From the NCBI RefSeq assembly GCF_000716715.1, contig NZ_JNYJ01000008.1, positions 186,001 to 250,000 on the forward strand: a DNA stretch of 64,000 nucleotides. Reading direction: 5' to 3'. Origin of the DNA: Dactylosporangium aurantiacum (GTDB lineage Bacteria > Actinomycetota > Actinomycetes > Mycobacteriales > Micromonosporaceae). Position numbers and translations under genes: made by a program. How positions within the stretch are numbered: position 1 is the first letter of the stretch; the number at the start of each line of letters is the position of its first letter. Under the pieces are notes generated by a model that did not search any database, was not told where the DNA came from, and saw nothing but the letters and a program-made list of their open reading frames with translations. This document shows, piece by piece, positions 16,895 through 24,775 of this stretch.

Positions 16895-17784
16895 GCCGAC
16901 GCCCCTTCCCCGGTGCGCCGGCGCAGCCGCAGGCTCAGTGCGGAGAAGACCAGCGTGCCGGCGAGCAGCACCAGGCTCAGGGCGGACGCGTATCCGATCT
17001 CGCCGTCGACGCCCAGGCCCACCTCGCGGATGTAGAACACCATGGATTTGGCGTCACCGCCGGGGCCGCCGCTGCCGTCGCTCATGACGTAGATCTCCGC
17101 GAACACCTTGGCGGCCGAGATCGCTGCCAGGGTGCCGACCAGCACCATGGTCGGGCGGACCGTGGGCACCGTGATCGACCAGAACCGGCGGGCCGGCCCG
17201 GCGCCGTCCACGGTCGCCGCCTCGATCACGTCGGACGGCACGTTGGCCAGCGCGGCCAGGTAGATGACCATGTAGTAGCCGAGCCCTTTCCAGATCGTCA
17301 CGGCCATGCAGCTGACCAGCAGCAGCGTGCTGTCGGTGAGGAACGGCAGCGGCTCGGCGACCACTCGCAGGCGCACCAGGACCGCGTTGACGATGCCGTC
17401 GCTGCGCAGCAGCCAGCTGAAGATGAGGCCGACCACGACCATCGACGCGACGACCGGGGTGTAGAACACGGCGCGGAACGCGCCGATGCCGGGCACCTTG
17501 GCGAAGACGAGCGTCGCCAGCAGCAGCGGCAGCACGACCAGCGCGGGCACCACGACGAGCAGGTACAGCACCGTGTTCATCAGCGCCTGCCAGAAGTCGG
17601 CGTCCGTGCCGATGCGGGTGAAGTTCGCCAGGCCGTTGAACCGGCCGCCGCCCAGGGCCCGGGCGTCGGTGAAGGCGAGCACGGCGGTGTTGGCCAGCGG
17701 GCCCCACAACACCACCGCGACCAGCACCAGCGCCGGGGCGAGGAACAGCCACGGCACGTACCAGCGTCGGCCGATCATCGGCAC
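16891..17784 (-). CDS. Carbohydrate ABC transporter permease, MalF/UgpA type
   Basis: A 297-residue membrane protein. The first helix is WLFLAPALVLVAVVLWGPLANTAVLAF, and the EAA loop reads IEAATVDGAGPARRFWSITVPTVRPT near residue 190. It forms the translocation channel with the MalG-type partner. A second in-frame ATG at 17778 is an equally good start. It follows the binding-protein gene after a 68-bp gap that contains a strong hairpin (17800-17829), a common way to make the permeases less abundant than the lipoprotein. Confidence 0.9.
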   Translation of the reverse strand: MPMIGRRWYVPWLFLAPALVLVAVVLWGPLANTAVLAFTDARALGGGRFNGLANFTRIGTDADFWQALMNTVLYLLVVVPALVVLPLLLATLVFAKVPGIGAFRAVFYTPVVASMVVVGLIFSWLLRSDGIVNAVLVRLRVVAEPLPFLTDSTLLLVSCMAVTIWKGLGYYMVIYLAALANVPSDVIEAATVDGAGPARRFWSITVPTVRPTMVLVGTLAAISAAKVFAEIYVMSDGSGGPGGDAKSMVFYIREVGLGVDGEIGYASALSLVLLAGTLVFSALSLRLRRRTGEGASA

Positions 17785-17799
17785 TTGTCCTTCCCGGAT

Positions 17800-17829
17800 C
17801 GGCCGGTCGGGACCTGGTGTCCCGGCCGG
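17800..17829 (-). terminator. Intercistronic hairpin (attenuator or mRNA stabiliser)
   Basis: Between the binding-protein stop (17853) and the permease start (17784) the transcript can form GGGAC-ACCAG-GTCCC with an outer CGGCC/GGCCG stem. There is no U-tract. Such hairpins often protect the upstream message or end part of the transcripts, giving more binding protein than permease. Confidence 0.45.
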
Positions 17830-17852
17830 ACGATCACCACCGTCGGATTCGG

Positions 17853-19166
17853 TTACTTGGCGAGCAGCTTGTTGGCCTCGTCGACGGCCTGGTTCAGCGC
17901 CGTCTTCGGGTCGAGGTCCCCCTTGACCGCCAGCTGGATCTTGCCGATCACGGCCGCTTTCGTACGGTCGTCGAACTGCACCGGCGTGAGGTTCTGGGCC
18001 TTGGCCAGCTGCTGGGCCGACAGCTTGCGGGCCAGGGACTCGGGCGTGCCGTCGGAGGTGTCGGTGAAGTACGGGTCGGTCAGCGACGTGGTCGTCGACG
18101 GCAGAATGGTCACGATCTTGGAGAACGCGAGCTGGTTCTCGGCGTTGGTCACGAACTTGGCGAACTCCAGCGCCAGCCGCGGGTTCTTGCTGGCCTTGGG
18201 CACGAGCAGGCCCATGACCGACATGTTCGTGAGACCGGTGGGACCGGACAGCTGCGGCCCGACCACCGTGTTGGCGGCGATCGCCGGCGCGTTCTGCTTG
18301 ACCACCTTGAGGAAGTTCGGCCCGGACGGGAACAGGGCGCTCTGCCCCGCGGAGTACGCCTCGGTGGCCTTGGAGTGGTTCTGCGTCAGCCAGTCCGGCG
18401 CGATGGCCTTGGTCTGGTACAGCTCACGCAGCTTGGTCACGTACTGCTCGGCGGTCGGGGTGTTGAACGTCCAGGCGGTCTGGTCCTGGTTGAGCAGCGG
18501 GACGTTGAGCTTGGCCAGGTCGGTGATGAAGCGGTTCTCCAGCGCCGGGTGCATGCCGTAGAAAGCGCCCTTGCCCGCCTCAGCGATCTTCTTCGACTGC
18601 TCCAGCGCCTCGTCGATGGTCGCGGGCGGCTTGGCCGGGTCGAGCCCGGCCTTGATGTAGAGGTCCTTGTTGACCATGGTCACCTCACTGGTGAGGTACC
18701 ACGGCAGCGCGAACCCACCTGGCTGCCCGGGGACCTTGAAGGCGTCCCAGGCGCCGGGGACGAAGGTGCCCTTGACGTCGCCGGCGTTGGCCTCGAGGTC
18801 GAAGAAGACCCCCTGCTTCTCCAGCTTCTGCGCGAAGTTCGGGTTCAGGTTGACCACGTCGGGCAGCGTGCCGGCCTGCGCGTCGGTGGTGATCTTCTCC
18901 TGGGCGCCCTGGAAGGGCAGGTCGAGCCAGTTGACCTTGGTGCCCGGGTGCGCGGTTTCGAACGTCTTGATCAGTCCGCTGATGTAGTCGTCGAACGTCG
19001 GCTTGAGCGCCAGCGTGGCGAAGGAGATCTCACCCTTGAGCTCTCCCGCCGGGATGGCGCCGTCCTTGGTCGCCGTGTCCTGCGCACCAAGACCACAGCC
19101 GGCGGTCGTCAGTGCGAGGCCCCCGGTGACCACCGCGGTCACGAACCAGCGCCGGGTTCGCATCAT
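17853..19166 (-). CDS. Extracellular sugar-binding lipoprotein of ABC importer
   Basis: A 437-residue solute-binding protein. The N-terminus MMRTRRWFVTAVVTGGLALT is followed by the lipobox TAGC, so Cys24 would be lipidated and the protein anchored outside the membrane. The mature part has the type-I sugar-binder pattern (ISFATLALKPTFDDYISGLIKTFETAHPGTKVNWLDLPF near the start, LALEFAKFVTNAENQLAFSKIVTILPS late). ATG 19166 is chosen because AGAGGAG lies five bases upstream; the longer frame from 19247 runs through the promoter. It heads the eleven-gene operon. The sugar it binds is not readable from sequence. Confidence 0.92.
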   Translation of the reverse strand: MMRTRRWFVTAVVTGGLALTTAGCGLGAQDTATKDGAIPAGELKGEISFATLALKPTFDDYISGLIKTFETAHPGTKVNWLDLPFQGAQEKITTDAQAGTLPDVVNLNPNFAQKLEKQGVFFDLEANAGDVKGTFVPGAWDAFKVPGQPGGFALPWYLTSEVTMVNKDLYIKAGLDPAKPPATIDEALEQSKKIAEAGKGAFYGMHPALENRFITDLAKLNVPLLNQDQTAWTFNTPTAEQYVTKLRELYQTKAIAPDWLTQNHSKATEAYSAGQSALFPSGPNFLKVVKQNAPAIAANTVVGPQLSGPTGLTNMSVMGLLVPKASKNPRLALEFAKFVTNAENQLAFSKIVTILPSTTTSLTDPYFTDTSDGTPESLARKLSAQQLAKAQNLTPVQFDDRTKAAVIGKIQLAVKGDLDPKTALNQAVDEANKLLAK

Positions 19167-19190
19167 CGCGTCTCCTCTTCGTTGATCGTC

Positions 19191-19208
19191 AAGTGGTACG
19201 TTCCACTT
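19191..19208 (-). promoter_or_regulatory. Probable GntR operator of the sugar operon
   Basis: The 18-mer AAGTGGTACGTTCCACTT is an inverted repeat with 16 of 18 positions symmetric. It lies 25 bp upstream of the binding-protein ATG and just after the predicted -10 box. Its AGTGG...CCACT arms resemble the DasR sites of the same HutC/GntR subfamily. Binding by the GntR protein of this operon is inferred. Confidence 0.65.
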
Positions 19209-19216
19209 GGGTCGTG

Positions 19217-19247
19217 AACCTAGCCCGTCACAACCGTCGACCGTCAA
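19217..19247 (-). promoter_or_regulatory. Predicted promoter of the sugar operon
   Basis: On the minus strand TTGACG (19242-19247) is followed after 19 bases by TAGGTT (19217-19222). The spacing is a little long. Transcription would start close to the edge of the 19191-19208 palindrome, a classic repressor position. Confidence 0.5.
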
Positions 19248-19249
19248 GA

Positions 19250-19715
19250 GTGAGCGTGATCACATGAGCTGTTTCATGGCTGTTGAACTGGGGATATGCC
19301 TGTCGGAACGGTATGACACCGGATGCGCCGCAGTTCCGCACGAGGTGGCCGTACCTCGATTCATATGGACCACCTGTCCGCGGTGGTGACCAATCACCGC
19401 CGCCGGTGCGCCACCTGTCCGAATAAATCCTGGCCCTGGCCGCTGCCGCCACCGAAAATGGACCGGACCAGTAGTTCGACGTCACCGCGCACCGGCCGGG
19501 CCCGCCGCGAACGGTGCGGCCAGCGAGGAAGCGGCGGGTCGGGAATGTGCCGCCACCCGGCGGCGGTGCGAGGCCCGTGCCGGATCCCCGCCGTGGTCGA
19601 CGCGGCCGGGTTGCCGCCGGCGTTTCTGCTGACCCTGGCCAGGCCGGGGACTGCCCGCAGTGCCGGCGGGTCCTACGACACCGAGGGCAACACGGGTCCC
19701 GCCGACCGTTGCAGC
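19250..19715. other. Intergenic stretch without a recognised gene
   Basis: About 470 bp upstream of the sugar operon and downstream of the polyphosphate kinase gene. Short open frames exist on both strands, but none shows a domain, ribosome-binding site or consistent codon use. The right end runs into a broken transposase piece, so the stretch is probably decayed insertion-sequence DNA plus promoter. Confidence 0.5.
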
Positions 19716-19853
19716 CGGCCGGAGACCAACCGACCCGCACCCGTCGCCGAGGCTGAACGGTTCAACCGCACCCTGCGACACCGAATGGGCCTACCGCCGC
19801 CCCCGCACCGGCGACATCCAGCGCGCCGCAGCCCCAGCCCGAGGTCATGAGCG
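19716..19853 (+). pseudogene. Remnant of an IS481-type transposase, frameshifted
   Basis: One frame gives RPETNRPAPVAEAERFNRTL (19716-19775), which matches the RPYRPQTNGK-ERFNRTL region before the last catalytic helix of IS481-family integrases. The match then continues in the next frame as TEWAYRRPRTGDIQRAAAPARGHE, matching the usual EWAY-RPYTS--ERxAAL stretch. The frame change and the missing N-terminus and tail show a dead fragment. No terminal inverted repeats were found. Confidence 0.6.
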
Positions 19854-19860
19854 GGTACAC

Positions 19861-20748
19861 CTAGAGCCTGGGGGCGTCGTCGACGGTCTCGTCGGCGAGG
19901 GCGGCGGGGCCGACGATCAGCGGGTCGGGGGTGCCGACCAGGCTGTGGTCCTTGTTGTCGTAGTTGAACCGGTTGAGCACGTGCCGCATCGCCTCGATCC
20001 GGGCGCGTTTCTTGTCGTTGGACTTCACGACGGTCCAGGGCGCGTCGGCGGTGTCGGTGTAGAAGAACATCGCCTCCTTCGCCTCCGTGTAGTCGTCCCA
20101 TTTGTCCAGTGAGGCGAGGTCCATCGGGGACAGTTTCCACTGCCGGACCGGGTCGACCTGGCGGATCAGGAACCGGGTCCGCTGCTCGTTGCGCGACACC
20201 GAGAACCAGAACTTGACCAGGTTGATGCCGGAGCGCACCAGCATCCGCTCCAGCTCCGGCGCCTCCCGCATGAACTCCAGGTACTCGGCGCGGGTGCAGA
20301 AGCCCATGACACGTTCCACGCCGGCCCGGTTGTACCAGGACCGGTCGAACAGCACGAACTCCCCGGCGGCCGGCAGGTGCTGCACGTACCGCTGGAAGTA
20401 CCACTGTGTCAGCTCGCGTTCGCTGGGCTTCTCCAGCGCGACGACCCGGGCGCCGCGCGGGTTGAGGTGCTCCATGAACCGCTTGATGGTGCCGCCCTTG
20501 CCGGCGGCGTCGCGGCCCTCGAAGAGGATCACCAGCCGTTCGCCGCCGGACTTCAGCGTGTTCTGCAGTTTCAGCAGCTCGATCTGCAGCAGGCGCTTGG
20601 TCCGGTCGTACTCGTCGCGGGTCAACCGCTCGTCGTACGGGTAGTCCTCCCGCCAGGTGTCGACCGGCCGACCGTCCTTGCGCAGCAGCACGGGGTCATC
20701 GTCGTCGTCGTCCTCGACGAGGTAGTCATCCAGTGACAGGTCAGCCAT
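19861..20748 (-). CDS. ppk2: Polyphosphate kinase 2
   Basis: A 295-residue PPK2-family enzyme that transfers phosphate between polyphosphate and nucleotides. Walker A is LFEGRDAAGKGGTIKRF near residue 75. The lid and Walker B region reads FDRSWYNRAGVERVMGFCT, and DKWDDYTEAKEAMFFYTDT follows. A run of Asp residues (DDDDDDP) lies near the N-terminus. Start ATG 20748 (MADLSLDDYLVE) is preferred to the longer frame from 20784, which adds only a basic leader. Class I, which makes ATP or GTP from NDP, is the likely type for a single-domain protein of this length. It appears to be a single-gene unit. Confidence 0.93.
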   Translation of the reverse strand: MADLSLDDYLVEDDDDDDPVLLRKDGRPVDTWREDYPYDERLTRDEYDRTKRLLQIELLKLQNTLKSGGERLVILFEGRDAAGKGGTIKRFMEHLNPRGARVVALEKPSERELTQWYFQRYVQHLPAAGEFVLFDRSWYNRAGVERVMGFCTRAEYLEFMREAPELERMLVRSGINLVKFWFSVSRNEQRTRFLIRQVDPVRQWKLSPMDLASLDKWDDYTEAKEAMFFYTDTADAPWTVVKSNDKKRARIEAMRHVLNRFNYDNKDHSLVGTPDPLIVGPAALADETVDDAPRL

Positions 20749-20805
20749 GCCACTGATGTACCCGCTCGCCCGCCGTTTCACCACTGCCGGCGTTTGAACG
20801 GTGCG

Positions 20806-22431
20806 TTACTGGTAGCCCCGGATCTCCTTGAACGCGGCGGGCAGCGCGCCGGTCGCGCGGGCGTCGAAGGTCCGGCCGCCGGTGAGCGTGGCGACCTCGG
20901 TCATCTCGCCGGTGTCGCTCTCGCCGAACAGCACCGTGAACACCGGCACCCTCGGCAGCCGCGGCAGCCGCGCCCGGAACGCGGCGAGGTCCGCGCCGGC
21001 GGTGCGTACGCCGTCGGTGAGCAGCACGATCGAGGTGAACCGGTCGCCGCCGGAGCCGGCGAGGGCGTACGCGGCCAGCAGCGCGTCGTAGATCGCGGTG
21101 TCGCCGTCGGCCTTGAGCTGCTGCACGTGGCCGCGGATCTGCGCCAGCACCGGGGCGAAGTCGGCCTCCGGCAGCTCGAACGTGGTGGCCGTGCCGGGTC
21201 TGGTGCTGAACGGCAGCAGCACCACCTGCTCGCGGCCGTTGAACCGGCTGAACTGCCCGGACAGGCTCGCGTCGGCGCCGGTCAGACCGGTCAGGGCGGT
21301 CTTGAGCCCCTGCAGCCGCTCGCCCTTCATCGACCCGGACAGGTCCAGCACGTAGACGGTGCGGGCGGGGCGGCGCAGCGAGTCGCCGAACGCGCCGATC
21401 AGCGCGTCGGCGGCGTCGAGCTTGCCGGGGAACGGCAGCTCCGGCAGGTTGCCGGACCTCGGGCCGAACTGCGGGGCGAGGGTCAGCGCCGGGTCGGGCA
21501 CCGCGGGCCGCCGCCACGTCCTCGCCATGATCTCGCGCTGCACGGACGGGCGGCGCAGGTAGTCGCTCACCGCGGCGTAGTTGGTGCGGGCCTGCTCGGA
21601 CGCGCCGGTGAGCAGCGTCAGCGGGTAGTCGGCGGTGACGACGCCGTCGGCGGGGTAGATCACGGTGAGCGGTTCGGTGAGCTTGCCGGACGCGTTCAGC
21701 GACAGGATCACCGACTCGTAGTTGACGAGCCCGTCGACGGGGCGGCCGTCGGCGGCGGCGCGCAGGTACGCCTCCATCAGCCAGCCGGAGGAGCCGGCGG
21801 TGAGGCTCTGCCCGGCGAAGAACGCCCGCAGCCGCGGGGTGATCGGCCCGATCTGTTCGGCGGTCAGCGCCGCGCCGGTGCCGGCGAGCGCGGCGGCGAC
21901 CCCGACCAGCGCGGCGAACCCGGAGTTGGAGCCGGCCGGGTTCGTCATCCCGTACGTGAAGCGGCGCTCACCGGTGGCGACGGCGATCTCGCTCCACGTG
22001 GGGCGGGTCTCCAGCCAGCCGAGCCGCTGCGCGACGGACGTGCGCACGCCGAGGACGACGGGCGACGTGGCGATCTTCGTGGCGGTGCCGGTGCGGGCCG
22101 CGGCGTCGGGGTGCAGCTGCAGGTAGCGGTTGCTGGCGAACCAGGTCGCGTCGTACTGCTTGGCGGCGCCGCCCTGCACGACGGCCTCCACGCCGTCGAG
22201 GGTGCCGGTGGCGGTGAGCTTGACGGTGACGCCGGTCGCGGCGGCCGCGCCGTCCAGGACCGGCTGGAGGTCGGCGAGCTCGCTGCCGGCCAGGACGCGC
22301 AGGGTGCCCTCGCCCTTGAGGAACGGCGGCTCGCCCTTCGCCGGCTGCGACTGCGCGGTGCAGGCGGTGAGGGTGGCGACGGCGGCGAGCGCGGCGGCGA
22401 GGGTGGCGGCGATGATCGGCGGCTTCCTCAT
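20806..22431 (-). CDS. Lipoprotein with substrate-binding and von Willebrand A domains
   Basis: A 541-residue surface protein. The signal ends in the lipobox LTAC (LAAVATLTAC, Cys24). Residues about 40-330 have a periplasmic-binding-protein-like fold (TLRVLAGSELADLQPVLDGAAAATGV... VNYESVILSLNASGKL). Residues about 350-541 are a vWA domain with an intact metal site: VYVLDLSGSMKGERL near residue 360 and IVLLTDGVRTAG later. Such SBP-vWA fusions are common in actinomycetes, but their ligands are unknown. It is co-transcribed with the preceding gene through an ATGA overlap (22428-22431), and a related protein lies at 24776-26437. Confidence 0.85.
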   Translation of the reverse strand: MRKPPIIAATLAAALAAVATLTACTAQSQPAKGEPPFLKGEGTLRVLAGSELADLQPVLDGAAAATGVTVKLTATGTLDGVEAVVQGGAAKQYDATWFASNRYLQLHPDAAARTGTATKIATSPVVLGVRTSVAQRLGWLETRPTWSEIAVATGERRFTYGMTNPAGSNSGFAALVGVAAALAGTGAALTAEQIGPITPRLRAFFAGQSLTAGSSGWLMEAYLRAAADGRPVDGLVNYESVILSLNASGKLTEPLTVIYPADGVVTADYPLTLLTGASEQARTNYAAVSDYLRRPSVQREIMARTWRRPAVPDPALTLAPQFGPRSGNLPELPFPGKLDAADALIGAFGDSLRRPARTVYVLDLSGSMKGERLQGLKTALTGLTGADASLSGQFSRFNGREQVVLLPFSTRPGTATTFELPEADFAPVLAQIRGHVQQLKADGDTAIYDALLAAYALAGSGGDRFTSIVLLTDGVRTAGADLAAFRARLPRLPRVPVFTVLFGESDTGEMTEVATLTGGRTFDARATGALPAAFKEIRGYQ

Positions 22432-23441
22432 GTGAGTCTCTCTTCCAGCGCGGCGAGCAGCGCGTGCAGGGTGGGTTCGTCCGGGGACGGGATGGTGTCG
22501 GTGGCGCCGAGGGCGACCACGCCGGGCGCGCCGGGCGCGCCGGCGGTGCGGAACCCGTGGGCGGCGGCGAGCCGCTGCAGCTGCGGGTCCGTGGCGAGCA
22601 GGTGGGCGAGGTCGGCGCCGGCGGTGGTGAACGGCACGACGGTGTGCTCGCTGAGGATCGTCGGCGCCGGGTAGAGCACGATCCGGTCGGCGCCGGCGCC
22701 GGGGGCCGGGTAGCGCTCCAGGAACTGCGCCTCGTAGATGAGCAGCAGCGGCGCGAAGTCCTTGCCGCGGCGCAGCCAGCTCTCGAACGGCTCGCCGGTG
22801 GTGGTGTCGACCGCGCCCTGGTCGGCGAAGGCCTTGGTGACCGCGGCCAGGTCACCGCCGGTGACCTGGTTGAGGAGGGCGGCGAACAGCGCGGCGGAGT
22901 TGGAGTCGGCGGGCCGGGTCGTGGCGACCAGCACCGCCTGGCGCACGGGGAACGTCGCGTTGCCGGGGATCTGGTCCCACCGCAGCCCGCGCTGGTTGGC
23001 CGCGACGAACGCCTTGAGGTCCAGGGTCCAGTGCCCGCCGGTGACGCGGCGGGCCAGGCCGGCCGTCTGCAGCAGGTCGACGACCGGGGTGAAGCTCGCC
23101 ACCGCGAGGGGTGAGGTGAACACCGCGACCGGCGCGCCGACGGCGGGGCGGCGGCGGGTGATCTCGGCGGCGGCGGGCGCGCTGCCGGGGAACGCGAAGT
23201 CGTAGCCGCCGAGGTCGAGGTCCGCCATCCGGCGGGAGCCGGCCGGGTCCAGCCGCAGCCGGACGCCGTGGTCGGCGAGGGCCTGCCGGACGGCGGGGTC
23301 GGCGAAGAAGGCGGTCATCTGCGAGCCGATCACGCCGGTGAGTTCGCGGGTATCGCCGCGGCGGCCGAGCAGGTGGCCGACGGAGGCTCCGGCGACGACC
23401 AGCAGCACCACGAGGACGAGCAGCCATCCGGTCCTTCCCAT
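22428..23441 (-). CDS. Membrane-anchored substrate-binding-like protein
   Basis: A 337-residue protein with one N-terminal transmembrane helix (MGRTGWLLVLVVLLVVAGAS) and an extracytoplasmic domain resembling periplasmic binding proteins (FAFPGSAPAAAEI, SPLAVASFTPVVDLLQ, PILSEHTVVPFTTAGADLAHLLATDPQLQRLAAAHGFR). It has no vWA domain of its own but is translationally coupled to the SBP-vWA gene after it, so the two may form a complex on the cell surface. The frame could start at 23468, but ATG 23441 directly precedes the hydrophobic helix. The ligand is unknown. Confidence 0.72.
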   Translation of the reverse strand: MGRTGWLLVLVVLLVVAGASVGHLLGRRGDTRELTGVIGSQMTAFFADPAVRQALADHGVRLRLDPAGSRRMADLDLGGYDFAFPGSAPAAAEITRRRPAVGAPVAVFTSPLAVASFTPVVDLLQTAGLARRVTGGHWTLDLKAFVAANQRGLRWDQIPGNATFPVRQAVLVATTRPADSNSAALFAALLNQVTGGDLAAVTKAFADQGAVDTTTGEPFESWLRRGKDFAPLLLIYEAQFLERYPAPGAGADRIVLYPAPTILSEHTVVPFTTAGADLAHLLATDPQLQRLAAAHGFRTAGAPGAPGVVALGATDTIPSPDEPTLHALLAALEERLT

Positions 23442-23586
23442 GGCCGTGATTGTGCCCCGGACAAGCAACTCCCGGCCGTCTATTCCCTGTTCAGACGCCG
23501 TTCACTTAGTCCACTGTGGATGATCGTTCGGCCGTTGTTCACGTCGCCGGTTCCGGCCGGACGACATCGATGACTATCGTGCCCAC

Positions 23587-24624
23587 ATGCGCTGGAAGTC
23601 ATTGACCGCCGTCACACTCCCGACGGTCGTCGCCGCTGCCCTGCTCGCCCCCGCCGCCGCCCACGCCGCCGGCCCGACCGACGCCCTCAAGCTCTCCCAC
23701 ACCACCGCCGTCGGCGTGCACAACACCTACGACAAGGCGAAGTTCGCGTACCTCGCCGACGCCCTGGACACCGGCGTGTCCCTGCTCGAGTTCGACATCT
23801 GGGTCGACACCGCCACCCGCCGCTGGCGGGTCAACCACGAGCTGTTCGGCACCAGCAACAACTGCACGGCCGCCACCACCGCCGCCCAGCTGCGCACCGG
23901 CGCCCGCGACCAGCAGTTCGGCGTCTGCCTCGACGACATCCGCATCTGGAGCGACGCCCACCCCGGCCACGCCCCGCTGCACCTGAAGATCGAGCTCAAG
24001 GCCGGCTTCGACAGCCGCTACGGCCTCGGCCCCGCCGACTTCGACACCCTCGTCGCGGCGAGGCTCGGCACCAAGGTGTTCAAGCCCGCCGACCTCAAGG
24101 GCGGCTACGCCAACCTCGACGCCGCCGCCAGGGCGGACAACTGGCCCACCCGCGCCGCCCTCGCCGGCAAGGTCCTCATCGAGATCATCCCCGGCACGTT
24201 CGAGCGCGGCAACCCGTTCGACAACCTCGACACCGACGTCGAGTACGGCCGGTACCTGCGCGACCTCGCCGCCGCCGGCACCCTCGCCCGGGCCCAGGCG
24301 TTCCCGGCCGTCCTCGACGCCGCCGCCGGCGACCCCCGCACCCGCTACGGCGAGACCACCATCCGGCCGTGGTTCGTCGTGTTCGACGGCAGCGCCAGCA
24401 CGTACGTCGGCGGCACGATCGACACCACCTGGTACGACACCAACCACTACCTGCTCGTCATGACCGACGCCTCCGCCGTCCCGCCGCCCATCGACCCCAC
24501 CGCGCCGACCAGCGCCCAGGCCCTCGCCAGGATCAACCTGCTCGCCGCCCGCGGCGCCACCGTCGTGTCCGCCGACTGGTCCCCCGGCACCGGCGTGCTC
24601 GGCACCGTCGTGCCCCGCGGCTGA
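23587..24624 (+). CDS. Secreted PI-PLC-like phosphodiesterase (calcium-dependent type)
   Basis: A 345-residue protein with a clear signal peptide (LTAVTLPTVVAAALLAPAAAHAAG, cleavage after AHA). The TIM-barrel phosphodiesterase motifs follow: TTAVGVHNTYDKA with the first catalytic His, LLEFDIWVDTATRRWRVNHE with acidic metal ligands and the second His, and LHLKIELKAGFD. The length and the EFDIW/KIELK pattern match the calcium-dependent SaPLC1-type enzymes of Streptomyces rather than the metal-free bacterial PI-PLCs. It would cleave a phosphatidylinositol-type lipid outside the cell. A strong hairpin follows the stop. It sits between two SBP-vWA loci on its own promoter. Confidence 0.85.
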   Translation: MRWKSLTAVTLPTVVAAALLAPAAAHAAGPTDALKLSHTTAVGVHNTYDKAKFAYLADALDTGVSLLEFDIWVDTATRRWRVNHELFGTSNNCTAATTAAQLRTGARDQQFGVCLDDIRIWSDAHPGHAPLHLKIELKAGFDSRYGLGPADFDTLVAARLGTKVFKPADLKGGYANLDAAARADNWPTRAALAGKVLIEIIPGTFERGNPFDNLDTDVEYGRYLRDLAAAGTLARAQAFPAVLDAAAGDPRTRYGETTIRPWFVVFDGSASTYVGGTIDTTWYDTNHYLLVMTDASAVPPPIDPTAPTSAQALARINLLAARGATVVSADWSPGTGVLGTVVPRG

Positions 24625-24640
24625 GCCACGACCCGCCGGT

Positions 24641-24694
24641 GACCGACCGGCCGGCACCCCTGACTGAACGGCTCAGGGTGCCGGCCGGACGGTC
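24641..24694 (+). terminator. Strong hairpin terminator after the PI-PLC gene
   Basis: GACCG plus CCGGCCGGCACCC pairs with GGGTGCCGGCCGG plus CGGTC, with one A-A mismatch and a loop that can add CTGA/TCAG. It begins 17 bp after the stop codon. There is no U-tract, which is normal in high-GC actinomycetes. Confidence 0.75.
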
Positions 24695-24775
24695 GAGGGG
24701 TACCGGAATCCGTCCCGCTCAATGGCATACTTTCCCGCGGTCCACCCCCTCTGACCCCGCGGATGGTTCGACACC

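Noticed and set aside
5482..19247. Sialic acid catabolism as the role of the eleven-gene operon
   Set aside because: NanE and a kinase fit, but NanA, a sialidase and a sialic acid binding protein are absent, while a mannosidase is present.
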